From positions 9,585,598-9,649,597 of the forward strand of contig CAIIXF020000001.1 of assembly GCA_903813345.2 (NCBI GenBank): 64,000 bases of DNA, in the 5' to 3' direction. This document shows positions 1 through 11,966 of this stretch, piece by piece. Within the stretch, counting starts at the first letter, position 1. Every line of letters starts with the position of its first letter. A program made the translations under genes and the position numbers. The DNA comes from Owenia fusiformis. Its lineage: Eukaryota; Annelida; Polychaeta; Sabellida; Oweniidae. The notes under the pieces were generated by a model that saw only the letters and a list, made by a program, of their open reading frames with translations, was not told the DNA's origin and did not search any database.

Positions 1-289
1 CATACACACTAACAAATGAGAACGTGATACGGAAGTACGCAATTGTCAATAACTGCATCCATTGAACGAACAAGTAAAACGTTATAGATTAATATAATGA
101 TTACTGAATCAACAGTACTGTGTATCGAATATATTAACTTAGCAGAAGTTTCATTCACCAATCTCGCGTAATAAACTTACTGAATCAATCCAGGATTCAT
201 ATACTAACTAACTATATTGGTAATCCAGCGTAGTTTTACATTTAGAGTCGATTCTCGCAACCAATCAAATCAAGGCTTTCTGTATCACG
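1..289. other. non-coding, nothing recognised
   Basis: AT-rich sequence with no credible ORF, splice-site pair or repeat that I can see. Confidence 0.5.
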
Positions 290-525
290 TTTTCACCTGC
301 GGTATATGTCATATTCACCTGCGGTGTATGGCATATTCCGCAAGTGAGTATGTCATATTCCGCAGGTGCGTATCGGATATTCACTGAAATCAATGTATCG
401 CATATTCACTGCGGAATATCGCATACTCACCTGCGGAATATGCCATATACCGCAGGTGAGTATGGCATATTCACCTGTGTCACAAATACCGCGCAACCAT
501 GAATGTATGCCATATACCGCGTAAA
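290..525. repeat. cluster of short palindromic repeats
   Basis: About eight copies of a short motif of the type CACCTGCGGTATATG and its reverse complement alternate head to head, separated by ATATGCC or ATATCGC spacers. The whole stretch can fold into nested hairpins. The copies differ by a few bases. Short minus-strand ORFs across it are by-products of the repeat. No flanking transposon ends were recognised. Confidence 0.6.
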
Positions 526-1464
526 ACAGACGTGCACACTTTGTGCGATGTTATTGACGACACAAGCGGATCCATTGGTAGATATGGCTCTTATCCTGAA
601 AGATAAACATGCCACGGTGATAAAACTTGCTAAACTCAAAGACCAACTTTACTGAAGCCGAAAAAGATTTTTCAAGCTCTATATGTTTCATTTTCAAAAA
701 CGATCCATGTTCATTCTGAAGTATAGCTTGTAATATCTCTTATGTAAATATATGAAATATTAAATATTCATTAAATATTCCATACATACCAAAGCAATTT
801 ACCAAACCTTTACCCAGCAGTCTATCGAATGTTCTTTTTATTTTATCGAATATAATAATCTATACATTTTATATTCACTAATTATAAATAATAGTTTCAC
901 TTGTTCTTTGTGTTGGCATTTACATTTGATATTCATACATGTATTTGTGCGATTCAGCGAATCAATTTGTTTTCCTTAACGCACGTATACTTTCGGTATT
1001 TGAATTTATATTCGGTAAGTATCGAATAACATATTCGATAAATTTCGTTATTTCTCGTTACTTTACGAGACTTTCAATCACGTGAGAATGAAAACCATGT
1101 AGAATAGATGTGCGACCATTTTGCAAAACTCGAGGTCACGTGACAAAATATCGAACAACAACGAAAGTTATCGAATATTGCTTTGTTGGATTCGGTAAAT
1201 AGCAAATTAGCTTTCGGTAAAATGCATTAAGTATGTTATAGAAAAATAAATCATTTGATAAGTACAGACAAACTAATATCGACAGGGTTCAAACAGAAAT
1301 TCGATATTGCGGATATAATGTGTTACTCTTAAGGAATACCATAACAATTTACGCAAGAAATATATCATTTAGCAAATAAAATATGTAATTTAATGCACAT
1401 AGTATTTAAGAGATTTAATCTATTTAATGAATAAAGAAGCAAATAAAATGCCAACTGAACATCA
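526..1464. other. AT-rich non-coding stretch
   Basis: No gene seen. It is very AT-rich, with several scattered TATTCGATA-like words that do not form an ordered array. Confidence 0.45.
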
Positions 1465-2450
1465 TTTTAATGATTAATACACTATTTCCCATAGTCAATG
1501 CGTATCAAAAAACGCAACAAACTGTTGTCTCTGAAAATCATAAAGTCAGTGATAATAGCATTGATTTCATTCAATGTGCCATAAAGCCATGTGTCTCCTC
1601 TTACCAATGGCATGTCAATTCTATTGATGTTGAGTTATGGTTGGGCGAATAATCATTCCTTTTGCAAAGGACCAAAATTAACTTTTGACCAAGTTATAAG
1701 CATCGCAAAAGTCAGTGAACTGGGCCAGGTGCTATGGGAAGAAACCATAAAACTAGTGATGACTACATCCTTTTCATTCAATGTACCACAAAGCCACATT
1801 TCTTCTTTTTGCAATCAGCTCGAGCTCAGGACCGAGTTTTAAACATTGCTGCAAAAGTCAGTGCTCGGTGCATTTGTGCTATTGGAAGATGAGAAAGGTG
1901 TGACATAGAAAGTTAAGTGTTTATACTCATGCTCTTGCAACCTTGCATCCCATACCCCTCACTATGGCCACCATTTCTTTGCATACACAAATTGGCTCAT
2001 CTCTCTATGCCATGCATGGCTCAGCCCAAAGTCATCTGTGGATTCAGGTGGAGAACGGCAGCCCATTAGCGATTCTTTCTCGACGTTTATCAGTATCTGG
2101 TGGAGGAATGGTGACCACTCTGCTCCTGAGGTGCTCATGAGCTCCAAAAGAAAAAGTCACATCAAGTCAGGTCAGGAGAACTACCATTAGCATTTAGCCC
2201 TTGCACTGACTTTCGCAATATCTGAAACTTCATCCAAAGTCGATTTTGGCCTACAGTGCAAATGTAATGATTTTTCACCCAACCATGACGTCATGTGAAT
2301 GAATGACATACCATTCCAAAGAGGAGAGACGTGGCTTTATGGTACATAATGAAAGTAATGTAGTCATCACTGGCTTTGTTGTTTCATTTTTCAATGAACT
2401 TTTTTGGAACATTGAAAGATAAAAGAGCGTATTCTTGAGACTAATTAAAC
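1465..2450. repeat. degenerate foldback element (MITE-like)
   Basis: The left part (about 1577-1730) and the right part (about 2200-2350, reverse complemented) match imperfectly over roughly 150 bp. Shared words are CCATAAAGCCA, TCTCCTCTT, ATGGTTGGG and AAAGTCAGTG. Parts of the motif recur again near 1745-1810. This suggests an old inverted-repeat element with internal duplications. The short ORFs here (1470-2147) have no recognisable product. Confidence 0.5.
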
Positions 2451-2701
2451 CTTCCTGGAGTAACGTTTGAATATCCATATACAGTATAAGGAATAATTCA
2501 ATCCAAACATAAAGCAGTATATAATACTTCAACACATGCTCCCCAATACTGAGTTTACACATACTGTCACATTGACGGGACAGCTGTTGTCATTGCAAAT
2601 TAAATACACTGTACCATGTTTGTGAGAACGAAATTATCTTATTAAACAACATTAAATTGTGTTATATGTACATCGCAATTAAAATGATTTAACGTGTTAA
2701 A

Positions 2702-5700
2702 ATGGTAGAATATATAACATCATTAACAATGAATCTTGTTTGGAAAAACTTTAGGATTTGTCTGTTTCTAGGAGTTTTCTTCAGCATAGGTGAGTAAAGA
2801 TTTCTATTCCAGGGTGTTCAAAAAAACGCTACCCAAAGAAATCGCTATATCTTGAAAAATACTGGTTCAATTATGTTCATATTTTCAGGAAATAAAGAAG
2901 AGACTGTGTATGTATAGCTCTTGTAAATGGTTAGTTGTAAAACATGATGCCTTGGACACCTGCTCAAGAGACAGTTGTGCTAGGAAAATACGAAAAACGC
3001 AGTCAGGGGTGACTGCAACCGGAAAAAAACTAAGTGACTCCCTAACCATAGTGTTTTGGCTAGATTCAAATTTGGCGTAAATCATCTTCATTCACTGTAT
3101 GGTAAATCTATAGAGAGGAATCAAAATCACTTCAGGGACTTTACAGTCATGGTCGAAATGCTTTCAAATCGCAGTCAAACGCCCTGGTTCAGGGAGATTT
3201 AAGAAGGCATTTTGACCATGACTGTAAAGTCCCTGGAGCATTCTGGTATGCCAGAGCCCCTCTTATCTGCCGTTTGCGGAAGGAAAAAGACAAAGGGGGC
3301 GCGGCTATCGCGATGTCCCTGGAGTAATTTTGATGAAACTCCACAAATTCACCACACATGTACAATTGAATGAGGATAATTTGTGCCAAATCTGAAGTGC
3401 CAAGTTATTTGGTTTTATTGCTGTGGCAGTCACCTCTCACTGCGTTTTTATATTTTCCTAGTACAACTGTCATTTGAGCAGGTATCCAAGGCATCATGTT
3501 TTACAACTTACTGACAACAGGCGCTATACGTACACACACAGTCTCTTCTTTCTTTTCCTGAAAAAAGAACAAAATTGAATCAGTATTTTCCAAGATAAAG
3601 TGATTTTCCATTCACGTTTTTCGTATTTTGCTAGTACAAGTGTCTTTTGAGCAAGTGTCCAAGACATCATGTTTTACAACTAACTAACAACAGGGGCTAT
3701 ACATACACAGTCTCTTCTTTCTTTCCTGAAAATATGAACATAATTGGATTAGTATTTTCCAAGATATAGCGATTTCTTTGGGTTGCGTTTTTTTGAACAC
3801 CTTGTATATTGTAAATCATTGCCCTGGGCGAAGCCAGTTATGAGGCAAGCGAGGCAATTGCCTCACCAAAAATGTATGTATTCATTCAGACGTTATTTCA
3901 ACCAAAACTGTGGAAGTGAAGTCCAAATACACTAATAGCTCAATTTTACACACCTTTTTGTCCATCATGTTACAGTGAAAACGTGTCCCTGTAGTGTGAT
4001 CTTGGGTGGCATGGCAGTCACAAGTAGAAATCTTACAAAATTTGAAAGCCATGTTATTTGTCCAAGTTGCAGGATCGGAACTGATTTTTAAATTAAATAA
4101 TCAAATCAAATATGACTTATATGAGCAGATTCGTAAAAACGTGTGTAACAAAGACTGTGTAGAGTAAGTTTAGAGTAAGTTTCGAAACCCTGTTAACAAT
4201 TCTACAATAGTTATTGCTCTAATCATTCCATGCCTACTTTTAAGACTTTCCAATAGTTGAAGGAGTGAATTGGTGCTACCATTGTATCTACACAGCCGAA
4301 GCCAACGTGCCGAACCTTGATCCAACCTGCATCTACAAACCACAGAGAGTTGCATATAGCAAATACCCGTGCAATGTCAAATACTGCACGACATACAAGA
4401 GGACAAATATCGGTAGGTACATAGCCAACCGCAATTACCCGTGCAATGTGAAATACTGCACGACATACAAGAGGACAAATATCGGTAGGTACATAGCCAA
4501 CCGCAATTACCCGTGCAATGTCAAATACTGCACGACATACAAGAGGAAAAATATCGGTAGGTACATAGCCAACCGCAATAATCCGTGCAATGTCAAATAA
4601 TGTTCTACATACAAGAGGACAAACATCGGTAGGTACATAACCAACCGCAATTACCCGTGCAATGTCAAATACTGCACGACATACAAGAGGACAAATATCG
4701 GTAGGTACATAGCCAACCGCAATTACCCGTGCAATGTCAAATAATGCACGACATACAAGAGGACAAATATCGGTAGGTACATAGCCAACCGCAATTACCC
4801 GTGCAATGTCAAATACTGCACGACATACAAGAGGACAAATATCGGTAGGTACATAGCCAACCGCAATTACCCGTGCAATGTCAAATACTGCACGACATAC
4901 AAGAGGACAAATATCGGTAGGTACATAGCCAATCGCAATTACTCGTGCAATGTCAAATTCTGCACGACATACAAGAGGACAAATATCGGTATGTACATAG
5001 CCAACCGCAATTACCCGTGCAATGTCAAATAATGTTCTACATACAAGAGGACAAATATCGGTAGGTACATAGCCAACCGCAAAAATGAACATACAGTAGC
5101 CAACAGCAAGTACCCAAACAATGTCAAATAATACAGTACATACAAGAAGACAAATATTGGTAGGTGCAAAGCCAACAGCAAATACCCAAGCATTGTCTGC
5201 ACAATGTGTCTCAAAAAAATGTTACACTTACAAAAAGTTCAATATCTTTCATAATTTTGACTTTTCCCCTTAAATATACTTTGGATACCATCAGATTCAA
5301 AATCTGTCCTTGATTGGCTCTACGGGACAGCTTTTAGTGTTCCATGGTAAAATCTGACTTGCGCCAACATCTAAGTGATTGGATGGACCAAATGACAAAA
5401 GAGGAATAGTTTCTTTAACATTTAACTTTCTTTTGAGTAGAAGCTTGACCTTTAACTGAGTCATTCTGTAATTTTCCTATTTGTCTTACATATGATCATT
5501 GGGTCTATCCACTTAAACATGTGGTCTCCTCAACATGTTCTCCAAAGCAAATCTGAGGTACCCTTGCCCATGCGCACATGCAATATCACACTGATCCCAT
5601 CAATTATTTCTGCAGAAGTTCATTTAGGTCAGTTTGTGATGCTGTAATTAAAGCGCTTTCAGAGGCCCTTCAAAAAATCAAGGGTGTAAAGTAGGATGAC

Positions 5701-7002
5701 GTCTCTGGGGGCCAATCCATGGGGTAATTCAATGCTATCTTTTGATTTCCAAAGAGTTCTACCAAACATTCTGCCATAGACCTTTGCACCATCCTATTGC
5801 CATCATACGTAACAAAATTGAACACTCTGACAATGAAATCTTGTATTTCTATCCAGGAAAGAAACAACTGGATCATTGATTAATCAAGATATCACTGTCC
5901 ACATCATTTACACAAAAAAAGAATTGTCCAACCACTGAAAAGTTGGCGCAAATCAGATTTCACGTGCGTCTTTAAAATCTGTCCTGTGTAGCCAATCATA
6001 GACGGATTTTGAATCTGATGATGTGGATTTATTCGAGAAAGACTTGTCTTTTGGTATCTAAGCATATTTTAGGGGAAAAGTCAAAATCATGAAATATATT
6101 GAACTTTTTGTAAGTGTAACGTTTTTGAGACACACTGTAGTGTGCTACATTACACGGGGACAAACATAGGTAGATACATATAGACCCAAACACTCTTTAT
6201 CGTGACAATGTTGCGATCGTGGTACAAGAGGACAACTATCGGTAGGTACATACTGACGTAATGTCAATTATTTTCTAAAATGTTCAGCTGTTCACATTCT
6301 AATTAGGATACATTAGAGTTAACGTATATGCTAACCTGCACTAAGTACTATACTATATTATATATGTCTTCCAGATAATAGATTATCGTTTTTGCTATTC
6401 AGTCTTCGATTTATAAAATCTACAAAATTTGTGTTTTAGAAACTGGGGAACTAGCTTCTTTTTCTCGTCAGTGTGAGGAGCACTCTAGAGGGAACGCCTG
6501 CAGCAGAGATGGCGAATACGAGGCATGCTTCACGGCGTGTACTGAGGACGGTTGCAACACCGGTGATGGACTCCCAGAAGATTTTGACTTCACCACGGAT
6601 CCCCCAAAGGCTAAGGGTAAAGGTAAAGGAAGACGACTTAAACCTGGCATGAAAAGAAGATTTCAGCCTAAAGTTCGTCTCAATAAGAAGGGCCATTGCG
6701 ATACAGAACGTTGTCGTTTCTCTGATAGGAACTTGTCTACCAAAAACCCTGGGAACGCAACACTTAACTCAAAGACGCAATTCGTAAAACTCGGAAAATC
6801 AGGGAAGAAAAAGATGACGAATGCAAATACGGATGAGAATGAAACTATGGACAAACCAAGCAAAGACGACACATCCTATATAAGGAGACGAAACAATAAT
6901 ATAAAAGGGGAAACTTCGAGGAGAAATTCTGCATCTCAAATTAAAATGAGTTTTCCAATAATTGTTACATTTTCTTTGTATATTTTCTTTTCTCGTCTAT
7001 AA
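2702..7002 (+). CDS. Ly6/three-finger-domain GPI-anchored protein (3 exons)
   Basis: Coding exons are 2702-2789, 4257-4412 and 6440-7002. Both introns are GT-AG and phase 1, giving 268 residues. Residues 10-29 are a hydrophobic signal peptide. Residues 35-121 hold ten cysteines (36, 39, 54, 68, 73, 93, 102, 111, 115, 120) opening with WCYHC and closing with C-x3-C-x4-CN, the classic Ly6/uPAR spacing, similar to quiver/crooked-type invertebrate proteins. A basic, low-complexity stalk (about 122-250) follows, then a hydrophobic C-terminal tail ending FSLYIFFSRL, as expected for GPI attachment. It is probably a cell-surface or secretory-pathway protein; a specific partner cannot be named. Exon 2 ends at the first of about eleven tandem copies of its own splice donor, so longer splice forms are possible. 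An upstream 5' UTR exon is not excluded. Confidence 0.8.
2810..3804. mobile_element. MITE with long terminal inverted repeats, in Ly6 intron 1
   Basis: The ends read CAGGGTGTTCAAAAAAACGC on the left and, reverse complemented, CAAGGTGTTCAAAAAAACGC on the right. Imperfect inverted repeats continue for at least 180 bp. A TA follows the right end (3805-3806), which would fit a Tc1/mariner-type duplication, but the left TA is not preserved. The right arm is partly duplicated (3410-3560 and 3590-3700). A second hairpin lies inside (3133-3238, arms starting CAGGGACTTTACAGTCATGG). It has no coding capacity. Confidence 0.7.
3805..4256 (+). other. remainder of Ly6 intron 1
   Basis: Non-coding. A short palindrome, GAGGCAATTGCCTC, lies near 3860. 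The intron ends with the acceptor TTTCCAATAG just before 4257. Confidence 0.5.
4341..5200 (+). repeat. 72-bp minisatellite built from the Ly6 exon-2/intron-2 junction
   Basis: About eleven tandem units of 72 bp, the first of which includes the end of Ly6 exon 2. Each unit holds the last codons of the exon, the donor CGGTAGGT (exon end at 4412, then 4484, 4556 and onward) and the start of the intron. The + frame stays open through the first three units and stops at 4598-4600. The long antisense ORF across it (289 codons, 4223-5092) follows only because 72 is a multiple of three. The last units are diverged, and the array is split by the MITE at 5202-6137. Confidence 0.85.
5202..6137. mobile_element. 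MITE with ~160-bp inverted repeats inserted in the Ly6 minisatellite
   Basis: The ends are CAATGTGTCTCAAAAA on the left and, reverse complemented, CAGTGTGTCTCAAAAACG on the right. Inverted similarity continues inward through TTACACTTACAAAAAGTTCA and beyond, about 160 bp. TA follows the right end and CA precedes the left end, so a TA target duplication with one mutation is possible. Minisatellite remnants lie on both sides, so the element landed inside the array. It has no transposase ORF and would need a mariner-type enzyme in trans. Confidence 0.75.
6150..6265 (+). repeat. diverged tail of the Ly6 minisatellite
   Basis: Two degenerate units remain after the MITE, including ATCGGTAGGTACATA near 6238-6252. 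They show that the array once continued across the insertion point. Confidence 0.6.
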
Positions 7003-7050
7003 TTGTTATTATGATCAATTTTAGTGCTGTAATATTTAATCAAAAGTAGT

Positions 7051-7056
7051 AATAAA
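7051..7056 (+). promoter_or_regulatory. polyadenylation signal of the Ly6 gene
   Basis: AATAAA, 49 bp after the stop codon, followed by a T-rich stretch (CATTTTGTCTCCG). Likely the end of the Ly6 transcript. Confidence 0.6.
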
Positions 7057-7242
7057 TTTTAAAACGTCATTTTGTCTCCGTAATTTAGAACTTAAAAAGG
7101 TAGATCATCAAACAAAAGGCAAAATCTCTCTAATTTTTACTGAACTATGTATGAACCTAAGGATGTACTACATAAAGCAGTAACTTCCCCAATAAGTGTG
7201 TGTTTACGATAAAGTAACGTACAAAAAAAAACTTAAACAAAA

Positions 7243-8680
7243 GCAGTGTTCACAACAGAGTAACTAACACGACCAGTGTTTACAACAGAGTAACTAACAC
7301 GACCAGTGTTTACAACAGAGTAACTAACACGACCAGTGTTTACAACAGAGTAACTAACATGACCAGTGTTTACAACAGAGTAACTAACACGACCAGTGTT
7401 TACAACAGAGTAACTAACATGACCAGTGTACAGAATAGAGTAACTAACACGACCAGTGTTTACAACAGAGTAACTAACATGACCAGTGTTTACAACAGAG
7501 TAACTAACATGACCAGTGTTCACAACAGAGTAACTAACACGATCAGTGTTTACAACAGAGTAACTAACACGACCAGTGTACAGAATAGAGTAACTAACAC
7601 GACCAGTGTTTACAACAGAGTGACTAACATGACCAGTGTTTACAACAGAGTAACTAACATGACCAGTGTTCACAACAGAGTAACTAACACGATCAGTGTT
7701 TACAACAGAGTAACTAACTCGACCAGTGTACACACCAGAGTAACTAACATGACCAGTGTTTACAACAGAGTAACTAACATGACCAGTGTTCACAACAGAG
7801 TAACTAACACGATCAGTGTTTACAACAGAGTAACTAACACGACCAGTGTACAGAATATGGTAACTAACACGACCAGTGTTTACAACAGAGTGACTAACAT
7901 GACCAGTGTTTACAACAGAGTAACTAACATGACCAGTGTTCACAACAGAGTAACTAACACGATCAGTGTTTACAACAGAGTAACTAACACGACCAGTGTA
8001 CAGAATAGAGTAACTAACACGATCAGTGTTTACAACAGAGTAACTAACATGACCAGTGTTTACAACAGAGTAACTAACATGACCAGTGTTCACAACAGAG
8101 TAACTAACACGATCAGTGTTTACAACAGAGTAACTAACACGACCAGTGTACAGAATAGAGTAACTAACACGACCAGTGTTTACAACAGAGTGACTAACAT
8201 GACCAGTGTTTACAACAGAGTAACTAACATGACCAGTGTTCACAACAGAGTAACTAACACGATCAGTGTTTACAACAGAGTAACTAACACGACCAGTGTT
8301 TACAACAGAGTAACTAACACGACCAGTGTTTACAACAGAGTAACTAACACGACCAGTGTACAGAATAGAGTAACTAACACGACCAGTGTTTACAACAGAG
8401 TAACTAACACGACCAGTGTTTACAACAGAGTAACTAACACGACCAGTGTTTACAACAGAGTAATTAACACGACCAGTGTACAGAATAGAGTAACTAACAC
8501 GATCAGTGTTTACAACAGAGTAACTAACATGACCAGTGTACAGAATAGAGTAACTAACACGACCAGTGTTTACAACAGAGTGACTAACATGACCAGTGTT
8601 CACAACAGAGTAACTAACACGATCAGTGTTTACAACAGAGTAACTAACACGACCAGTGTACACAAAAGAGTAACTAACAC
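7243..8680. repeat. 30-bp satellite array with higher-order structure
   Basis: Forty-eight units of 30 bp in perfect register, with no indel over 1.4 kb. Each has the form TAACTAACAC then GACCAGTGTT then TACAACAGAG. Variants (CAGAATAGAG, CACAACAGAG, GATCAGTG, ACATGACC) recur in a fixed order, often every 150 bp (five units), so blocks of units were copied together. Both strands are open because 30 is a multiple of three; these 451- and 486-codon ORFs are not taken as genes (no start context, no neighbouring exon). Confidence 0.9.
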
Positions 8681-8714
8681 GGCACAATATCAACGAACCA
8701 TGAGTTTTTATTAG

Positions 8715-9355
8715 TACTCAGTTCTCTGCAGTCAACTCCTGAATGAGCAGTTCGTTTGGGAGAAACATTGACTTTGTTCCAAAGTCGCCAATTACTAATT
8801 GAAGTTATTTTGCAAAACCCTCTACCACTTGTCCGGAAATACATTACTTCCGACCTGTAGAATAGATATCAGTCACATCTACTACAACCTGGCACTTGTG
8901 TCAAGTTGATTCTAGGTGTGCTCTGTGAAGAAATGAGATTACGACCCGAAATGTTGAAATCGAACATGACATTGTCGGTTGTTACACATCCTTTTACGTC
9001 AGACACAATTGCATGTTATGAACTTATACTCAATTAAATAACGTTGAAGTTCAAAAATGTTAACGTCAAATGAAAATTTATAATCATTGATTTTAAATTA
9101 TTTTGATTATACTTTGAGGATGACTAATTACTACAAACACTCATGTGAACTGATAATAATACTAATTCAAAGTGTGCTAAAGTGTCTCTATTTTGGTACT
9201 CGAGTGGGCCCTACATATGAGATACCCAGTGAAATAATCATATCGGATTATTAAAAGACCATGGTTAGATCCAAATCTGAAAATAAAACGTTGCTTCAAT
9301 AACTGAGACAGTCAATTGCTTTTAAAAAAAGAAAAAAGGATTTACTTCTTCAAAC
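8715..9355. other. non-coding stretch before the innexin locus
   Basis: No gene or clear repeat. The last part may include the promoter and 5' UTR of the first innexin exon, but no TATA or Inr element is convincing. Confidence 0.45.
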
Positions 9356-9500
9356 ATGCAGAGTTTCATCGGAGTAGCTGGGGCGGTTAAAGCGCTCGAG
9401 GGTAACAGGGACGATGATACCATAGACAGACTTAACCATCGTTACACCTTTATGGTCATCGCCATTCTAGTAATCGTAGTGACAACTCAACAGTACGTTG
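9356..9500 (+). CDS. innexin alternative first exon 1
   Basis: Begins MQSFIGVAGAVKALEG, then the acidic segment RDDDTID, the family motif RLNHRYT and the TM1 stretch ending TTQQYVG. The donor is GTAAGT. It encodes the cytoplasmic N-terminal helix, which in innexins folds into the pore mouth, and the first membrane segment. It is the most diverged copy of the FIGA type and lies first in the array. ATG is the only start that gives the 145-nt length shared by all nine copies. Joined to 34175, it would make a full innexin. Confidence 0.8.
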
Positions 9501-11821
9501 GTAAGTTGGATTTTGTGAATGTAATCTATAGAACATTACATAATGACTGATTTGGGCCTGGAGGTCAATTTATAACTTCTTTGAAAATCAAAATATTATT
9601 TTCCTACAAATACACAGTAACATATATATTTCCAATCCGTTAGAGTAAGTCTGTGTATTCAAATGAAGAAAACAATTTTCACAGTATAATTAATCTATGG
9701 TTGATTTGATTCTTAATTCAAATTTAAGAATACAAAATTTATTCGAATTCAATGCAGACATCGTGATATGGATCTTCAACTTTCGATTCGATTACTTTTT
9801 TGAGGAAAAATAGATGGCAAATAAAGCAAACTAGCTGATACGATATGAACAAAATGTGATCGTATTCGTGTTTCATTTATTTCATTCATTATTTATTCAT
9901 TGCGGTCTGCATTTTCTTATAAGGTATCATTTAGGATGTGGATTAAAAATCAGTTAATGGTTCAGAAACAAAACATTTACAGAGAATATTTGAATGACTA
10001 AGTATGAAAGCATATCTAGATTAAAAAGGTTTTATTATCAAAAAATAGAATTGCATTTTTGGACCACCTTGTACACCTTTCTTGACCGAACTGGCAACTT
10101 AAATCGTTGCTATTTGTTGATTTGATGAGTATCAAAATGTATATTTTTTATATCAAACGGTATTTATATATTTATATCTGATATACTTTCACCTTTCAGA
10201 AAATATAAAAATGTTGATGTTCATCTCGTTTAATCTGGTCATTTGCCAGAGATGTCGTGATGTATTCTGCCTTTGGGCTTGTCTTCCTCGATTTGCTCTC
10301 GAGCGTCTTTAATTGCGTGCTTAACCTTTAAGTTGATTTCATTGACATAATACTCAGTCTTAACTTTCACAAAGTATACATACTTTCCAGCCCAATTTTA
10401 AAAGGACAATATGTCAATACCAGCTTGTAAGTTATTGCAAATACAGTAGTTACAAAAAATGTAACAATTAGTTACAGAAACCAAACGCCCGTTACGATGG
10501 CTACATTATGCTTCCCCTATTGGTAGTGACTTAAAAATACCGTATGGTGATTCATTTTCCTGCGCAGTTCATTGACCTTCCTACGTATTCTTCCTTCGCC
10601 CAATTATAGTATAGTATAACTGAATTGTATAAAAACAATAATAGTTTGTGTTGAATAATAATTTGGTGTTGACTTTCATACTCTGTAAGATTATGGTTAG
10701 AGTAACACATCGTGTTTTTAAATTGCTTCGTTACACTATTTTGACAAAAAAGCTTCAACACAGGCACAAATCATTATGGATCTTTTTGTCAAAATGCTTT
10801 CAAACGAATCAATTTAATCCTGCTGAGTAATGCCTCAGTCGCATTTGACCTACAAAAACCGTACGACGGCCGTAGCTTCTCAAAATCAGAAAAGGCTTAT
10901 CAGAAAAGATTACAGTACATAAGAGTATAATAAATCTTTTTTTTAAATCTGACAGTTCATGATGACGTTTGTTTCCTTTAGACCAAGCCTAAATAAATAA
11001 AAAATATGATATCATTTTTCAGGAAGCGTTCTTTATTGAATAGTTAAATGTGAGGTATGCTTATTTTATGGTGCGTGGTTGTACATTTAAAATATTGAAA
11101 CTGTATGTAAAATATGTACTAATATATTATTTAAGTTGAATTAATCGAGTTCTGCGTTGAATGTCTTTCAGGCATCTTTCAAAGGAGTTTATAAAACGCT
11201 TGGGTGACCAATATATGTATTCACATGTGTAATTTGAGTAAAAAACAAGTTCCCAAAAAATAAACTCGCCACTGGACAAAATGGTTGAACGATGATGTAT
11301 TACTTTCTTAATGACTAAGGCTAAAATACCAAGTTTTTGTACCACGGGGTATATCGATACAAAGCCAAACATGCCAAAATAAAAATGCAAATGGTGCAAT
11401 GGACATGGGAAGTATACAATTTTCATTCAACACTCAAAAGGAAGTGGGCGAAATAATATCATCTTTTGATAATAAAAATTTGAAGTGTGCAATTTTATGA
11501 TTTTTCATTTACGAGAAAAATATGAGACTAAAGAAGTTGAGGTAGTAATATTTGAATAAATTAGGTCAGCAAATGCTTATTTGGATAGATAAGTCCTGAA
11601 TATACAACCTTTAAATAAGGTAGGAAGAAGTACATGTAAAGTTTAAAACACTTTAGGGTATTTGAGCAAAATAGGATTCATATATCAATACATCCACAAT
11701 TAAAAACAAATTGATATCACACAAAAGTATCAAACAATTAAGATCAAAAAGACAGAAAGGAAAGTACCATTCATAAAGGAAACTACTCATTAAGAACTAA
11801 TCAAAATACAGTCGTGCCAAC
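9501..11821 (+). other. spacer between innexin first exons 1 and 2
   Basis: AT-rich, 2.3 kb. No further innexin exon or other gene seen; short ORFs at 10552-10830 and 11127-11426 have no recognisable similarity. It would act as intron for transcripts starting at exon 1 and as promoter region for exon 2. Confidence 0.45.
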
Positions 11822-11966
11822 ATGGATAAATTCTTTGATGCAGTTTCTGCAGTTGCTAAGATATCTCCGCGTCAAGACGAGGATGGGTGTGATAGGTTGA
11901 ACCACCGTTATACTCTGGCCCTCTTAGCAATATTCGCACTTCTATGTACAACCACACAATATGTCG
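11822..11966 (+). CDS. innexin alternative first exon 2
   Basis: Begins MDKFFDAVSAVAKISP, then RQDEDGCDRLNHRYT and a TM1 ending CTTTQYVG; donor GTACGT. It groups with exons 3 and 4 (FFDAV, KISP, CTTTQYVG), so the three are a local tandem expansion. It has an extra cysteine at residue 23, just before the DRLNHRYT motif, where exons 3 and 4 have G and S. Confidence 0.82.

Noticed and set aside
4223-5092. 289-codon minus-strand ORF over the Ly6 minisatellite
   Set aside because: Antisense of a 72-bp repeat derived from a + strand exon; the Ly6 frame explains the sequence.
7233-8714. ORFs of 486 codons (-) and 451 codons (+) across the 30-bp array
   Set aside because: Both strands are open only because the unit is a multiple of three with no stop. 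There is no signal peptide, splice partner or neighbouring exon.
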